Source: an uncultured Saprospiraceae bacterium (GTDB lineage: Bacteria > Bacteroidota > Bacteroidia > Chitinophagales > Saprospiraceae). Taken from it: a stretch of 18,445 nt of DNA. Under the pieces are notes generated by a model that saw only the letters and a list, made by a program, of their open reading frames with translations, ran no database searches and had not been told where the DNA came from. The stretch lies in NCBI GenBank assembly GCA_937959095.1, contig CALGLY010000153.1:1-18445 (forward strand). The letters run 5' to 3'. The position numbers were made by a program, and so were the translations under genes. Of the stretch, positions 8,134 through 17,300 are shown piece after piece (the stretch's first letter is position 1; each line of letters starts with the position of its first letter).

Positions 8134-8141
8134 TATTTTTG
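8134..8141 (+). promoter_or_regulatory. candidate -7 box for jetD
   Basis: TATTTTTG fits TAnnTTTG and ends 22 bases before the jetD ATG. No -33 motif is apparent and the area is AT-rich, so chance is possible. If real, jetD could be transcribed apart from jetABC, past the large hairpin. Confidence 0.35.
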
Positions 8142-8163
8142 CGAATTGCTTAAGTCACAAACG

Positions 8164-9318
8164 ATGCTACAAGTTCAAGATATTAGAAAAAAAGCAAGCC
8201 GCAAGTATGCCGATTTTCTTCGTGCAGTAGTGCTAGGAGAAGCCTTTTTTCCGCTCGAAATCAAAGGGAGTAAAGGCAAATCCACTACGCCATTAGAGCA
8301 GCTTTTTCCTGCTTTGCAACACCTTTTGGCACACTCCAAGCAGCAGCAAGGTATCGGCTATCAGGTAGAGTTGAAAAGCAGACAAACGCGGCATTCGGGC
8401 GCGATGAGCCTACCTAAACGGATTTATTTTGAAAACGAAGGCGACTATGTAGCTTTTTTGAACAAAAAAAAGGAAGTCGAGCAATTCAAGCAGCAAGTCC
8501 AGCAGACGGACACCTCCTTGCCACAGTTAGTCGATTTTATAGTCGCGCACCCCTTGAAGCTGGTAAAAGAACTAAATCATTGGGCAGATATATTGACGGT
8601 TGCGAAGTATTTTTTAGCCCATCCAAAACCAAAGTGCTACTTGCGTGAATTGCCCATTGAAATCCATACAAAATTCATAGAACGCCACAAAGGGATTATT
8701 AGTGAAGTCTTAGATTTTATCTTACCCGCATCCCATTATTTCGCTCAAGAAAAGCAATTTGAAAAACGCTATGGCTTGCGCTATGATGAACCCCTGATTC
8801 GCTTTCGCATTTTGGATGTAAATAGTCTATCTAGTTTCCCCAATTTTGTGAAAGATATTGCGTTGCCTATCTCTCCGTTTCAGCAATTGCAAGTGCAAGC
8901 ACAACGAATTTTTATCATCGAAAATAAGCAGACTTTTCTCGCTTTTCCTAGTGTTGCAAACAGCCTTGCTATTTGGGGCAAAGGTTTTGCGGTGGAATTG
9001 CTAAAAAGCGTAACCTGGCTAGAAGATAAGCAGCTCTATTTTTGGGGCGACTTGGATGTGCAAGGCTTCCAAATGCTTCATCAGTTGCGGGTATATTTTC
9101 CCCAAACGAATTCCCTACTGATGGATAAGCAAACCTATCAGCTATTTCAGCACTATGCAGGAAAAGGCACGCTAAATAAGATAGAACAACTCTCTACCCT
9201 CACCGAAACGGAGCAAGCCCTTTTTGACCTCCTACGCCAACAACCCGACAGCAGCAGACTAGAGCAAGAGCATATTCCACAGGCGCATTTATTGCAGCAG
9301 CTGGGGGAGTTGGGCTAA
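8164..9318 (+). CDS. jetD: Wadjet nuclease JetD (DUF3322/DUF2220, Toprim)
   Basis: JetD is the effector nuclease of Wadjet, related to the Toprim part of topoisomerase VI, and cleaves the DNA held by JetABC. The 384-residue protein has an N-terminal DUF3322 region (about residues 1-200, with HPLKLVKELNHW) and a C-terminal DUF2220 Toprim domain. Glu253 (in FIIENKQTF) and the Asp pair 296/298 (in WGDLDVQG) form the expected metal-binding centre, and a late acidic segment (RLEQEHIP) completes the fold. All acidic residues are present, so activity is plausible. The ATG at 8164 is preferred over a TTG at 8146, which would add six residues. It lies 391 bp after jetC, unusually far for this operon. 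The cluster ends here. Confidence 0.92.
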   Translation: MLQVQDIRKKASRKYADFLRAVVLGEAFFPLEIKGSKGKSTTPLEQLFPALQHLLAHSKQQQGIGYQVELKSRQTRHSGAMSLPKRIYFENEGDYVAFLNKKKEVEQFKQQVQQTDTSLPQLVDFIVAHPLKLVKELNHWADILTVAKYFLAHPKPKCYLRELPIEIHTKFIERHKGIISEVLDFILPASHYFAQEKQFEKRYGLRYDEPLIRFRILDVNSLSSFPNFVKDIALPISPFQQLQVQAQRIFIIENKQTFLAFPSVANSLAIWGKGFAVELLKSVTWLEDKQLYFWGDLDVQGFQMLHQLRVYFPQTNSLLMDKQTYQLFQHYAGKGTLNKIEQLSTLTETEQALFDLLRQQPDSSRLEQEHIPQAHLLQQLGELG

Positions 9319-9320
9319 AA

Positions 9321-9543
9321 TCAAACGGCGGCCTTAAAAAAATCATCCGTCGAAAGGTCATAGCGAGCCAAAGAGGAGAATTTGCCCACGGTTTTTCGCG
9401 TAAGTAGCTGGTTTATATTTGATAACAAGGGTTATACATTTCCCAAAATCAGTCCAAATCTAGCTCATAATTTTGGGAGTAAAGCAAATTGAAGGAATCA
9501 GCGAGTTTTTCTTCGGAAAAATCATAAGTTCCTGTAAAAAAAC
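9321..9543 (-). pseudogene. possible degraded minus-strand gene fragment cut by the transposon
   Basis: Between jetD and the transposon, the minus strand holds protein-like stretches in different frames. One runs from 9543 to a stop at 9449-9451 (containing FFTGTYDFSEEKLADSFN). Another ends at a stop at 9321-9323 (containing KFSSLARYDLSTDDFFKAAV). Rejoining the sequence across the transposon extends the first frame into 13517-13552 (KFAFARERKC). An in-frame stop lies further upstream. The composition looks coding, but no family is recognised and stops and shifts break it. An 8-bp-arm inverted repeat (9442-9449 with 9470-9477) overlaps the first stop. It may be chance open reading. Confidence 0.25.
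9540..9543 (+). repeat. possible target-site duplication, left copy (AAAC)
   Basis: AAAC directly precedes the left terminal repeat and occurs directly after the right one at 13517-13520. Tn3-family elements usually duplicate 5 bp. The 5-bp flanks here are AAAAC and AAACA, so only four bases match and the site is A-rich. Confidence 0.4.
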
Positions 9544-9580
9544 GGGTAAAATCGCACAAAAGTCAAAAATGTCCCATAGG
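9544..9580 (+). repeat. left terminal inverted repeat (IRL) of the Tn3-family element
   Basis: Thirty-seven bases starting GGGTAAAATCGCAC and ending TCCCATAGG. It is identical to the reverse complement of 13480-13516. Neither the base outside nor the base inside continues the match. The length is typical of the family (about 38 bp), and the GGG outer end fits. Confidence 0.95.
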
Positions 9581-9611
9581 ATGGAAATTTCCATTTATCC
9601 TAGCTTAGTTT

Positions 9612-9721
9612 TTATGGTGTAAACGCTCGTTATATTCATTATTTTTTTTTTCTAAAAAATGATTGTACAATAAGCTAACAATATTATGGTGTTAATAAGT
9701 ATATTTGCCTTATCACCATAA
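9612..9721. promoter_or_regulatory. candidate res region and tnpR operator
   Basis: Three copies of TTATGGTG are present: 9612-9619, 9684-9691, and inverted at 9714-9721. The last two belong to 12-base arms with one mismatch (9684-9695 with 9710-9721), a 38-base site. The first pairs loosely with 9630-9641 (8 of 12), a 30-base site. Resolvases bind pairs of inverted 12-base half-sites placed just upstream of tnpR, which also represses its promoter. The tnpR -7 box lies inside the second site. Exact crossover bases cannot be read from this. Confidence 0.5.
9700..9707 (+). promoter_or_regulatory. -7 promoter box for tnpR-tnpA
   Basis: TATATTTG is a perfect TAnnTTTG and is identical to the jetA box. 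It lies in the spacer of the 12-base-arm palindrome 9684-9721, so binding of a dimer there should block transcription. It is about 30 bases before the tnpR ATG. No strong -33 element is seen. Confidence 0.5.
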
Positions 9722-9736
9722 CAGTAAAATTGGCTT

Positions 9737-10396
9737 ATGATTTACGGGTATATTCGAGTTAGTACAGATGAGCAGAGTGTTGATAGTCAAAAGAATGTTA
9801 TCAGCCGTTATTGTGTTGAAAAAAAGATGTTAGTTGATGAATGGATAGCTCTTGAAGTATCCTCTCGAAAATCACTTAGGCAAAGAAGGATTGAAGAACT
9901 ACTGTCCAAGTTAGGCAAAGATGATGTTGTAATTGTTTCGGAGCTATCTCGATTAGGGCGTTCCATCAAAGAGGTTTTGGGGATTATTGAACGGCTAACC
10001 CAACAATGTGGAAGCCGCCTAATTTTGGTCAAACAAAATATGGACATCAATCCTAGGAATAGGAATGACTTGACGAACAAAATCTTGATTACCGTTTTTG
10101 CGATGCTGGCTGAATTGGAAAGAGATTTTATTTCAGAACGAACCAAAGAAGGATTATCGGCTAGGAGAGCAAAGGGCTTAAAACTAGGAAAACCAAAAGG
10201 AACAATCCAGAGTAGTATGTATGATAAAGACCAAGAACGAATTTTTCATCTTCATAAAATGGGCGTTCCCCTTAATACCATTATCAAAACGCATCTTGGC
10301 TATGGCAAATATATTTCCTTACGAGACTATATCCGTAAACGTTATACCGATGATACGACTATAAATACAGACCATGCCAATACTGCGAGTTCTTAA
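9737..10396 (+). CDS. tnpR: serine site-specific recombinase, Tn3-type resolvase TnpR
   Basis: TnpR resolves the cointegrate made by replicative transposition through recombination at res. The 219-residue protein begins with the resolvase catalytic core: MIYGYIRVSTDEQ contains the nucleophile Ser9, and the Arg-containing segments SELSRLGRS and ERDFISERTKEG follow. The long E helix (LITVFAMLAELE) comes next, then a hinge with GLKLGKPKG and a C-terminal helix-turn-helix region (around KMGVPLNTIIKTHLGYGKY). It is slightly longer than typical Tn3 resolvases (about 185-200) through its C-terminal tail. Its stop codon lies 23 bases inside tnpA, implying coupled translation. A DNA invertase could look similar, but the location inside perfect Tn3-type ends next to tnpA decides for resolvase. 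Confidence 0.9.
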   Translation: MIYGYIRVSTDEQSVDSQKNVISRYCVEKKMLVDEWIALEVSSRKSLRQRRIEELLSKLGKDDVVIVSELSRLGRSIKEVLGIIERLTQQCGSRLILVKQNMDINPRNRNDLTNKILITVFAMLAELERDFISERTKEGLSARRAKGLKLGKPKGTIQSSMYDKDQERIFHLHKMGVPLNTIIKTHLGYGKYISLRDYIRKRYTDDTTINTDHANTASS

Positions 10397-13300
10397 ACCG
10401 AATGAACAGAAAAGATACGAACATCCTCCCATTTTTGATGAGACGACTCGAAAGGTCTATTTATCATTCACGGATGATATTAAAGACCCTATCAGACAGT
10501 TAAGAACGCCTTCCAATAAAGTATTTTACTTGTTATTGTATGCTTATTTTAGAGCAAGTAGCCGCTTTTACCCCCCTGATAGATTTTACGAAAAAGATAT
10601 TCGCTATGTCTGTCACCAGTTAAAAATATATCGAAGCGAAGTTGATTTTACCAATTATGGTAGGGAAACCTACCGTAGAATCAAACAACAGGTTTTAGAC
10701 CTTACCGCCAATTTTCCTTTTGACGAAAAGGTTTATGAAATGATAAGTACAGAGGCATACGAAGTATTGCCCAATCAAATGAAACCCCGATTGATTTTTC
10801 TGCATTTAGTAGAAGTATTAAGAGGCAAACGAATTGAATTACCTAGCTACCATCGGTTGGCAAATATCGTCATCGAGGAATCTAATCGGTACACGCAAAA
10901 GCAACAGTTACTACTGGCACAAAAACTGACGCGTGAGGATAAAGCCGTGTTAGATACCCTACTTGCCAAATTAATTGATGAAGAAAAAGAAGCTACATCC
11001 CAAGCTTACAATCGCTATAAGATTACCCTGCTCAAAAAATTTCATCAATCTACAAATTTGCATAAAGTCAAAGTCAATATTGAAGATTTGGTCATCCTCA
11101 AAGGCTATTATAAGCGAATACAAGGCATCTTAAAATCTGTTGGTTTTACGCCTCAAACTATCCGTTATTATGCCGAGGCGGTACTTCGATATCGAGTTTA
11201 CCAAATAGACCGTCGTAATGCGATGGATAAATATTTACATCTACTCTGCTTCATTGCCCATCAAGTTTATTACTTGCAGGACGTATTAGTAGATACCCTA
11301 ATTGCTATAATGAAGTCGGTTAATTCAAGTATCACTAAGAAACATAAAGACCATTATTATGAGCAGCGACAAGAACGACTAAGGGCTGCACAACAAGCCA
11401 TCAGTATGGCAAGGGAAAGCTATGAGGCTACTGCTTTTTCTAAAAATGAACTTCGTAAAATTGTTCAAGACTCTGCTTTGTCCAGTGAGGAGAAAATAAT
11501 TGCTATTGTTGCTATGATTGATTCAGAGCAAGAAAGCCAAGCGTTTTTGCAAAGCAAATTAGAACACCTCAATACCTTGTCTCAAAATATATCCCATAAA
11601 GAAAGTACTTATGATATTTTAGAAGGGCAAGCCAAATCTGTACAACGAAAGTTGAATCCTATAGTGCTTCATCTAAATTTTGATAAAGCCCATTCGGATA
11701 AGGATTTAATCGAAGCTATTGAGCATTTTAAATTCAAAGAGGGCAACATTAATAAAAAAGCACCGCAAGCGTTTTTAACCAAAGAAGAGTAGGATAAACT
11801 TTATGAACAAAACGATAAATTTCGGGTATCGCTCTACAAAATGTTGCTATTTAGACACCTATTTGATGGGATAAAATCAGGGAAATTGAATCTTTATAAT
11901 TCCTATAAGTTCAAGTCTTTTAGCCATTACTTGATTCCTTTAGAGCTATGGAATACACAACAAAAACAGCTATTAGAACGCGCCTCGCTTACGGATATGA
12001 CCAAGCTTGAGGACGTACTAAGCTTCCTTAAAAAGCAGTTGAACAATGCCTATAAGCACACCAATGAACGGATTTTGGAGCAAGCTAACAAGCATATTAA
12101 GTTCCGAAAAGATGGTTCTTATTTCGTCAATACGCCAAAGTTAGAGGAGGTAGAGCAGGATAAATTAGCCGTTTTTTTTTTCAAAACAAGAATATGTACC
12201 CTTACTCGAAGTACTGACTACCATTGATGCAAGTACTAATTTTTTAGATTGCTTCCAGCCGTGGAAAGAAAAGTATGAGAAAGTTCGTCCTGAGTGCAGT
12301 TCTTTTTTAGCGACTATTATCGGTTATGGTTGCAATATCGGTATTCATAAAATGGAAAAAATCTCTCGAAATCGAGCCAAAGGACGACTTTCAAATGTGG
12401 TCAATTGGTATTTCTCCCAAGAGAATATTGATGATGCTAATTCTTGTATCGTAGATTTTATGAATGGCATGGAACTACCTAATATTTACTTGGATAACGA
12501 AAATGAATTACATACTTCTAGTGATGGACAAAAAGTAGCTGTTGCCGTGGATTCTTTACTAGCCAGTCATTCCTTTAAATATTTTGGCAAAGGAAAAGGC
12601 GTGAGTGTCTATGGCTTCATTGACCAGAGAAATTTTAACTTTTACGCCATGGTCAATAGCCCTGCTGATAGGGAAAGTACCTTTGTCTTTGATGGTTTAG
12701 TACACAATGATAACATCAAAAGCACCATGCACTCCACCGATACACATGGGCAAAGTGAGGCAGCTTTTGCCCTGGCTTATCTGCTAGGATTTAAACTCGC
12801 TCCTAGAATCTCAAAATTATCTGATTGTACCCTTTATTCGCTGGAGAAAAAGGAAATTTATGTGGACAGAGACTATAAAATCCTACCAAGCAAATACATC
12901 AACACCAAGTTGATTGAAAAATATTGGGATGAAATCTTACGATTTGTAGCAACCATAAAATTAAAAATTTCTACCCCTTCTCAACTCTTTAAGCGGCTTA
13001 ATTCTTACTCTAAACAGCACCCAATCTACAAAGCACTCAAAGAATTAGGACATGTTATTCGAACCATCTTTGTATTGGATTACATTGATGATTTAGAGTT
13101 ACGTCAAGCTATCGAAAAGCAGTTGAATAAAATCGAAAATTCCAATAAATTCAATAAAGCAGTTTGTGTAGGAGAAGAAGAATTTCAGCAGGGAACAAAA
13201 GAAGAAATGGACGTGGTGGACGGTTGTAGAAGACTCATTAAAAACGCCCTAATCTGTTGGAATTATCTCTACCTGTCCAAGAAAATCAATGACGAAGAAT

Positions 13301-13479
13301 CAGTAGGGCGAAAACAACAAATGATAGCATCTATTCGCGCTGGCTCTATTGTCACTTGGAAACACTTCAACTTAGAGGGATTTTATGACTTTGCCGATGA
13401 ACAAGTAAAGGATTCTTTTGACTTGAGCCATCCTATAAATATCAACCTCAACGCTATCCTAGTCCCCAACAATACTTAG
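10374..13479 (+). pseudogene. tnpA: Tn3-family transposase TnpA, split by a nonsense codon and a +1 frameshift
   Basis: The intended product is about 1034 residues, the usual TnpA size. Part 1 (10374-11789) starts with the DUF4158 domain (MPILRVLKPNEQKRYEHPP). TAG at 11790-11792 interrupts, and the same frame continues with DKLYEQNDKFRVSLYKMLLF and SGKLNLYNSYKF, the Tn3 counterpart of the family's R-S-G-x-x-W-V segment. At 12172-12181 ten T shift the frame; nine would restore it and give FFSKQEYVPLLEVL. The last part (to 13479) holds the DDE domain: Asp717 in SSDGQK, Asp789 in TDTHGQ and Glu921 in LNKIEN (shift-corrected numbering). The 72 and 132 residue spacings suit the family. NALICWNYLYL near the end is also typical. 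The stop codon touches the right terminal repeat. No full-length product can form without two recoding events. Confidence 0.9.
12172..12181 (+). other. T10 homopolymer at the tnpA frameshift
   Basis: Ten consecutive T occur exactly where the tnpA reading frame changes. Nine T would keep the frame. Runs of this length are classical sites for polymerase slippage, for replication error and for sequencing error, so the shift may be real decay, partial recoding or artefact. Confidence 0.7.
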
Positions 13480-13516
13480 CCTATGGGACATTTTTGACTT
13501 TTGTGCGATTTTACCC
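13480..13516 (-). repeat. right terminal inverted repeat (IRR) of the Tn3-family element
   Basis: Thirty-seven bases from CCTATGGGAC to CGATTTTACCC, a perfect inverted match to 9544-9580. It starts immediately after the tnpA stop codon. AAAC follows directly (13517-13520). Confidence 0.95.
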
Positions 13517-13620
13517 AAACACTTGCGCTCCCTCGCAAAAGCAAATTTTTAGAATAACCCAACAGTTTCAACCCACAGGTCTAAAATCTGTTTATATTGT
13601 AGTCCTAAAATAACGTATCC
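13517..13620. other. short intergenic region upstream of cpsB
   Basis: The region starts with the possible AAAC target duplication. A small stem TTGCG/CGCAA (13523-13527 with 13534-13538) follows. Near 13592-13598, TATATTG resembles, but does not match, a -7 box for cpsB. On the minus strand it may hold the upstream part of the degraded sequence seen at 9321-9543. Confidence 0.3.
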
Positions 13621-14355
13621 ATGTTTTCATTCTTCCAGTCCTCTAAACCGACATTTCGTATTGCTGATTTACAACTTGATATACACTCCCACCTAATACC
13701 TGGTATTGATGATGGTGCAAAAACAATGGAAGACAGTCTTCTGCTTATTCGTGTATTGATGGATTTGGGCTATCAAAAAATAATTACTACGCCCCACATC
13801 ATGAGCGAATATTATCCCAATACGCCAGAAATTATTCGAGCAGGCTTGGAAAACGTGCGTACTGCCTTGCAAGCGGCAAATATGGACATAGAAATAGAAG
13901 CTGCCGCAGAATACTATGTAGATCAATCCTTTGAAGAGTACTTATCGAAGGATGGCGAATTACTGACCTTCGCCGATCGGCATATTCTGGTAGAACAATC
14001 CATGCTTGCGCCTACGCCCAATCTTGGAGCCGTTCTTTTTCAACTCAACACGAAAGGCTATCGTCCAATTTTAGCGCATCCTGAACGCTATGCCTATTAT
14101 GCAAATGATTTTGAAGCGTTCGAGCAATTGAAAAATTATGGCTGTTTGTTTCAACTGAACTTATTATCCATGACGGGTTATTACGGAAAAATTCAGCAAC
14201 AATTAGCCCTAAAACTTCTGAAAGCCGATATGATTGACCTACTTGGTACCGATATGCACCACCAGCGTCATGCAAAGGTCTTACAGAAAATGGCGCAGGA
14301 TAAACGAGTGCTTAAACACCTAAGTGGGAAAACCTTTTTAAATCATCAATTCTAG
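13621..14355 (+). CDS. cpsB: CpsB/YwqE-type PHP-domain tyrosine-protein phosphatase
   Basis: Members of this family remove phosphate from tyrosine kinases that control capsule and exopolysaccharide chain length, using a polynuclear metal centre. The 244-residue protein has the full family length. Its metal ligands are visible: DIHSHLIPGIDDGA (His22, His24), TTPHI (His59), the Glu in IEAAAEYYVD, the HPERY signature, and GTDMHH near the end. It should act in the cytoplasm. There is no kinase or glycosyltransferase nearby, so the substrate is unknown. It ends tail-to-tail with the NRPS, the two coding regions overlapping by 18 bases. The ATG at 13621 is the first start after the transposon and only 104 bp from it, so its original promoter may have been separated by the insertion. 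Confidence 0.9.
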   Translation: MFSFFQSSKPTFRIADLQLDIHSHLIPGIDDGAKTMEDSLLLIRVLMDLGYQKIITTPHIMSEYYPNTPEIIRAGLENVRTALQAANMDIEIEAAAEYYVDQSFEEYLSKDGELLTFADRHILVEQSMLAPTPNLGAVLFQLNTKGYRPILAHPERYAYYANDFEAFEQLKNYGCLFQLNLLSMTGYYGKIQQQLALKLLKADMIDLLGTDMHHQRHAKVLQKMAQDKRVLKHLSGKTFLNHQF

Positions 14356-17300
14356 TTTCTCATCCAGCACTTGTCCGAGTAATTTAGCTAAACCCTGCAC
14401 TTCGGGTTCCTCAAAAAGCGTAAGGTGATGCCCCTCGACAATATGGACATCCAAGTCTTGTATCGCTAGTTTTTTCCATTGTTCTATATGATAATCCTTG
14501 TCCGTTCGCGCTGCAAATTCCGAACTGCGGATGAATACAACTTTTCCATCGTACGCTCGCCAATTGTAGTAACGATATAGCTTATTTAGTCGGAAAAGCG
14601 TTTCTTGAAATTCAATTTCTTGTTGGCTTTTGAAGGGCTTTTCTATTTTTCGTTGCACGGCTGCCAGACGGCTGTTTATTTTCTTCTGAATCATTCGCCA
14701 GTCGCCTGCTTTTAGCATTGCTTTGAACCGTTGAGCCGTCTTTTTCTCGCCGCGAATTTTAGCAGAAGTCAAGTGTGCTGGCCCAGAATCGACAAAAACC
14801 AAAAGCTCGATTTCATCGCCTGCCGCGCGGAGTTGATGCGCCATTTCTAAACCTACGGCATTGCTAAAACACGTACCTAACAAGGCATAAGGACCTTCGA
14901 CTTGAATTTTTTTAATTTCTTGAATATACTGCGCGGCCATTGCTTCGATACTGTCGTGAATCGCTTCTTTGCCGTCTATTCCTTTGGCTTGAAGTGCGTA
15001 AAGGCTGTGTTTTTCGTCCAGATAATTGACTAGATTTCGATAGAAAAAAACATGACCGCCCCCCGAATGAATGCAGAACAGCGGTAATTTAGAACTACCT
15101 TTTTTTAGTGCCGTAAGACTCTCCCATGCTTTTGCTTCTTCGTCTTCATTTTCCAAAAATGCCGCCAATGCACGAATACTTTGATAGTCAAATAGGTGGT
15201 TTGGTGCAAGTTGAATGCCTTGCTGCTGTGCTTTGGCAATAAGCTGAATGGTACGGATGGAATCGCCTCCTATTTCAAAGAAGTTATCCGTCACGTGCAC
15301 CTTATCCGTTTGTAAGACACTTTTCCAAATGCTCAATAATTGGGTTTCTAATGCGCTTTGTGGACGAGTAGTTTCCCCTAGTTCATTTGGACTAGCATCG
15401 GTAGTAGGTAAGGCAGTTTGGTCAATTTTTCCATTCGGCAAGCGCGGAAATTCTTCTAATAACACTATTGTCGAAGGCTGCATATAATTGGGCAATTTGG
15501 AACGCAACCAATGTCGAACGCCCATTTTATTGACCTCCTTACTTGCTAAAAGATAGGCCATAATACGTTGCTCATTTATCAGGGCTATGGCATCACGGAC
15601 AAGCGGTACTTGCAGCAATACATTCCGAATTTCATCCAATTCAATACGATGCCCGCGAATCTTGACTTGATGGTCGGTTCTACCCAAAAAGTCAATCAAG
15701 CCATTCGCGCGATAGCGCACCAAGTCTCCTGTTTTGTAGAGCTTCGTTTTACTCAAGGGATGCTCAATAAATCGCTCCAAGCTAAGTTCAGGACGTTGCC
15801 AATAGCCTTGCGCCACTCCTTCGCCTCCAATATATAATTCGCCTTGCACCCCGACGGGAACAAGTTGCAGGTTTTTATCTAAAATGAAGTTCGTTGCATT
15901 CGGAATTGGTCGCCCGATTGGAACGCTTTTTTCGGCATCCTCTATCGTGATTTGGTGTGCGGTACTCCAAACCGTGCCTTCCGTCGGGCCATATTCATTG
16001 TATAATAAGGTGTCGGGGATTTTTTCAAAATGCGCTTGTACCAAAGTCGGCGGACAAGCCTCCCCTGCGACCACTATATTTTCTAAAGATTGGAGTTGCT
16101 GCTTGGGCGCGTATTCCAATAGAACCCCATAAAGTGAAGGCAAAAGTAGGCTATGCGTCACTTTTTCTTCAGCAATCAAATTAGCGAGTGCGCGAATGTC
16201 CTGCTCCATCCGTCGAGGAGGCAAAACGACCGTGCCGCCATTGCAAAAAGTCCAAAAAATGCCCGCTACCGAACTATCAAAAGAGAAAGAAGAAAGCAAG
16301 AGAAAAGCCGTCGGAGAAGTTTCGTAATAGGCAAAACGCGCCATCGTGGAATGGAGTAAATTGTGCTGCGTAATAGGCACTCCCTTCGGGCGGCCCGTAC
16401 TGCCGGAGGTATAAATCATATAGGCAAGCTCTTGTGGCTCGGCTTGTGGTAGCTGAATGTCTTCAATTTCTCGCTCGGCGGTGGCTTCTATTGTGATATT
16501 ATTTGCATTGAATGTTGCTATTTTTTCTTGTAAAGTCGCTTGCGTCAAAATCACCGATACGCCTGCATCTTCCAACATATATTGAATCCGTTCTTCGGGA
16601 TATTCAGGGTCGAGGGGAAGGTATGCTGCGCCTGCTTTCAGAATGCCCCAAATACCAATCATCAACTCCAGAGAACGTTCCGCGAATAAGCCTACAAGCG
16701 TATTTCGGGCTACACCTGCCTGTTGCAAGGCTTGTGCGACCTGTGTGGCGCGTCTGTCGAGGGCTTCATAAGTCAAGGATTCATTTTGGTAACTTACTGC
16801 TTTGCGATTGGGGTATTGCTTTGCGATGTCTTCCAATTTGGCTTGCATAGAAAGCGCGTCGGGCAAAGCAGGTAGTTTAGGATTCCAGACTTCTAAAATT
16901 TGTTCTTTTTCGGGCTTTGTTAGCAATTCATACTTACTGATATTACCCTCTGGATTTTTACAGATTTCAAGCATCAAAACTTCCAAATGCCCTAGCATAC
17001 GCTCAATGGTAGCTTGCTCAAAAAGCGCGCTTTCATATTCTAGATTTAGGCTGATATTTTCCCCTTCATCGGTCAAGAAAAGGGTCAAATCAAATTTAGA
17101 AACTCCTAAATCTATGAGCTGTTCCGTGACCACTACATCTGTTCCAAAATCTACTTTTTCGCTATGGTCATTAAAAACAAACATCGCTTGAAAAATAGGG
17201 TTGCTTGTACCTTGTCGCTCTGGTTTTAGTTCCTGCACCAGCTTATCAAAGGGGACGTTTTTGTGTGCAAAGGCATCGAGCGTAGTTTGCTTGAGTTGTT

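Larger units (their letters stand above)
9544..13516 (+). mobile_element. Tn3-family transposon (3973 bp), tnpR-tnpA, transposase broken
   Basis: Replicative Tn3-family elements carry long terminal repeats, a large DDE transposase and often a serine resolvase with a res site. All are seen here: perfect 37-bp ends, tnpR and tnpA in the same direction with a 23-base overlap, and a palindrome-rich region before tnpR. There are no passenger genes. The element lies between jetD and cpsB and does not interrupt a jet gene. The transposase frame has a TAG codon and a +1 shift, so the copy is probably immobile unless a transposase acts in trans, or unless those changes are recoded or are sequence errors. 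Identical ends suggest a recent arrival. Confidence 0.93.

Noticed and set aside
9539..9543. Clear 5-bp Tn3 target duplication
   Set aside because: The 5-bp flanks are AAAAC and AAACA. Only AAAC (4 bp) matches, in an A-rich stretch, so a full duplication is not proven.
9737..10396. Independent phage-type integrase or DNA invertase
   Set aside because: It lies inside perfect Tn3-type ends, overlaps tnpA and is preceded by paired half-sites, which fits a resolvase better.
11841..12227. Separate small gene downstream of the first transposase part
   Set aside because: It is in the same frame as tnpA after a TAG and matches the middle of Tn3 transposases, so it is a fragment and not its own gene.
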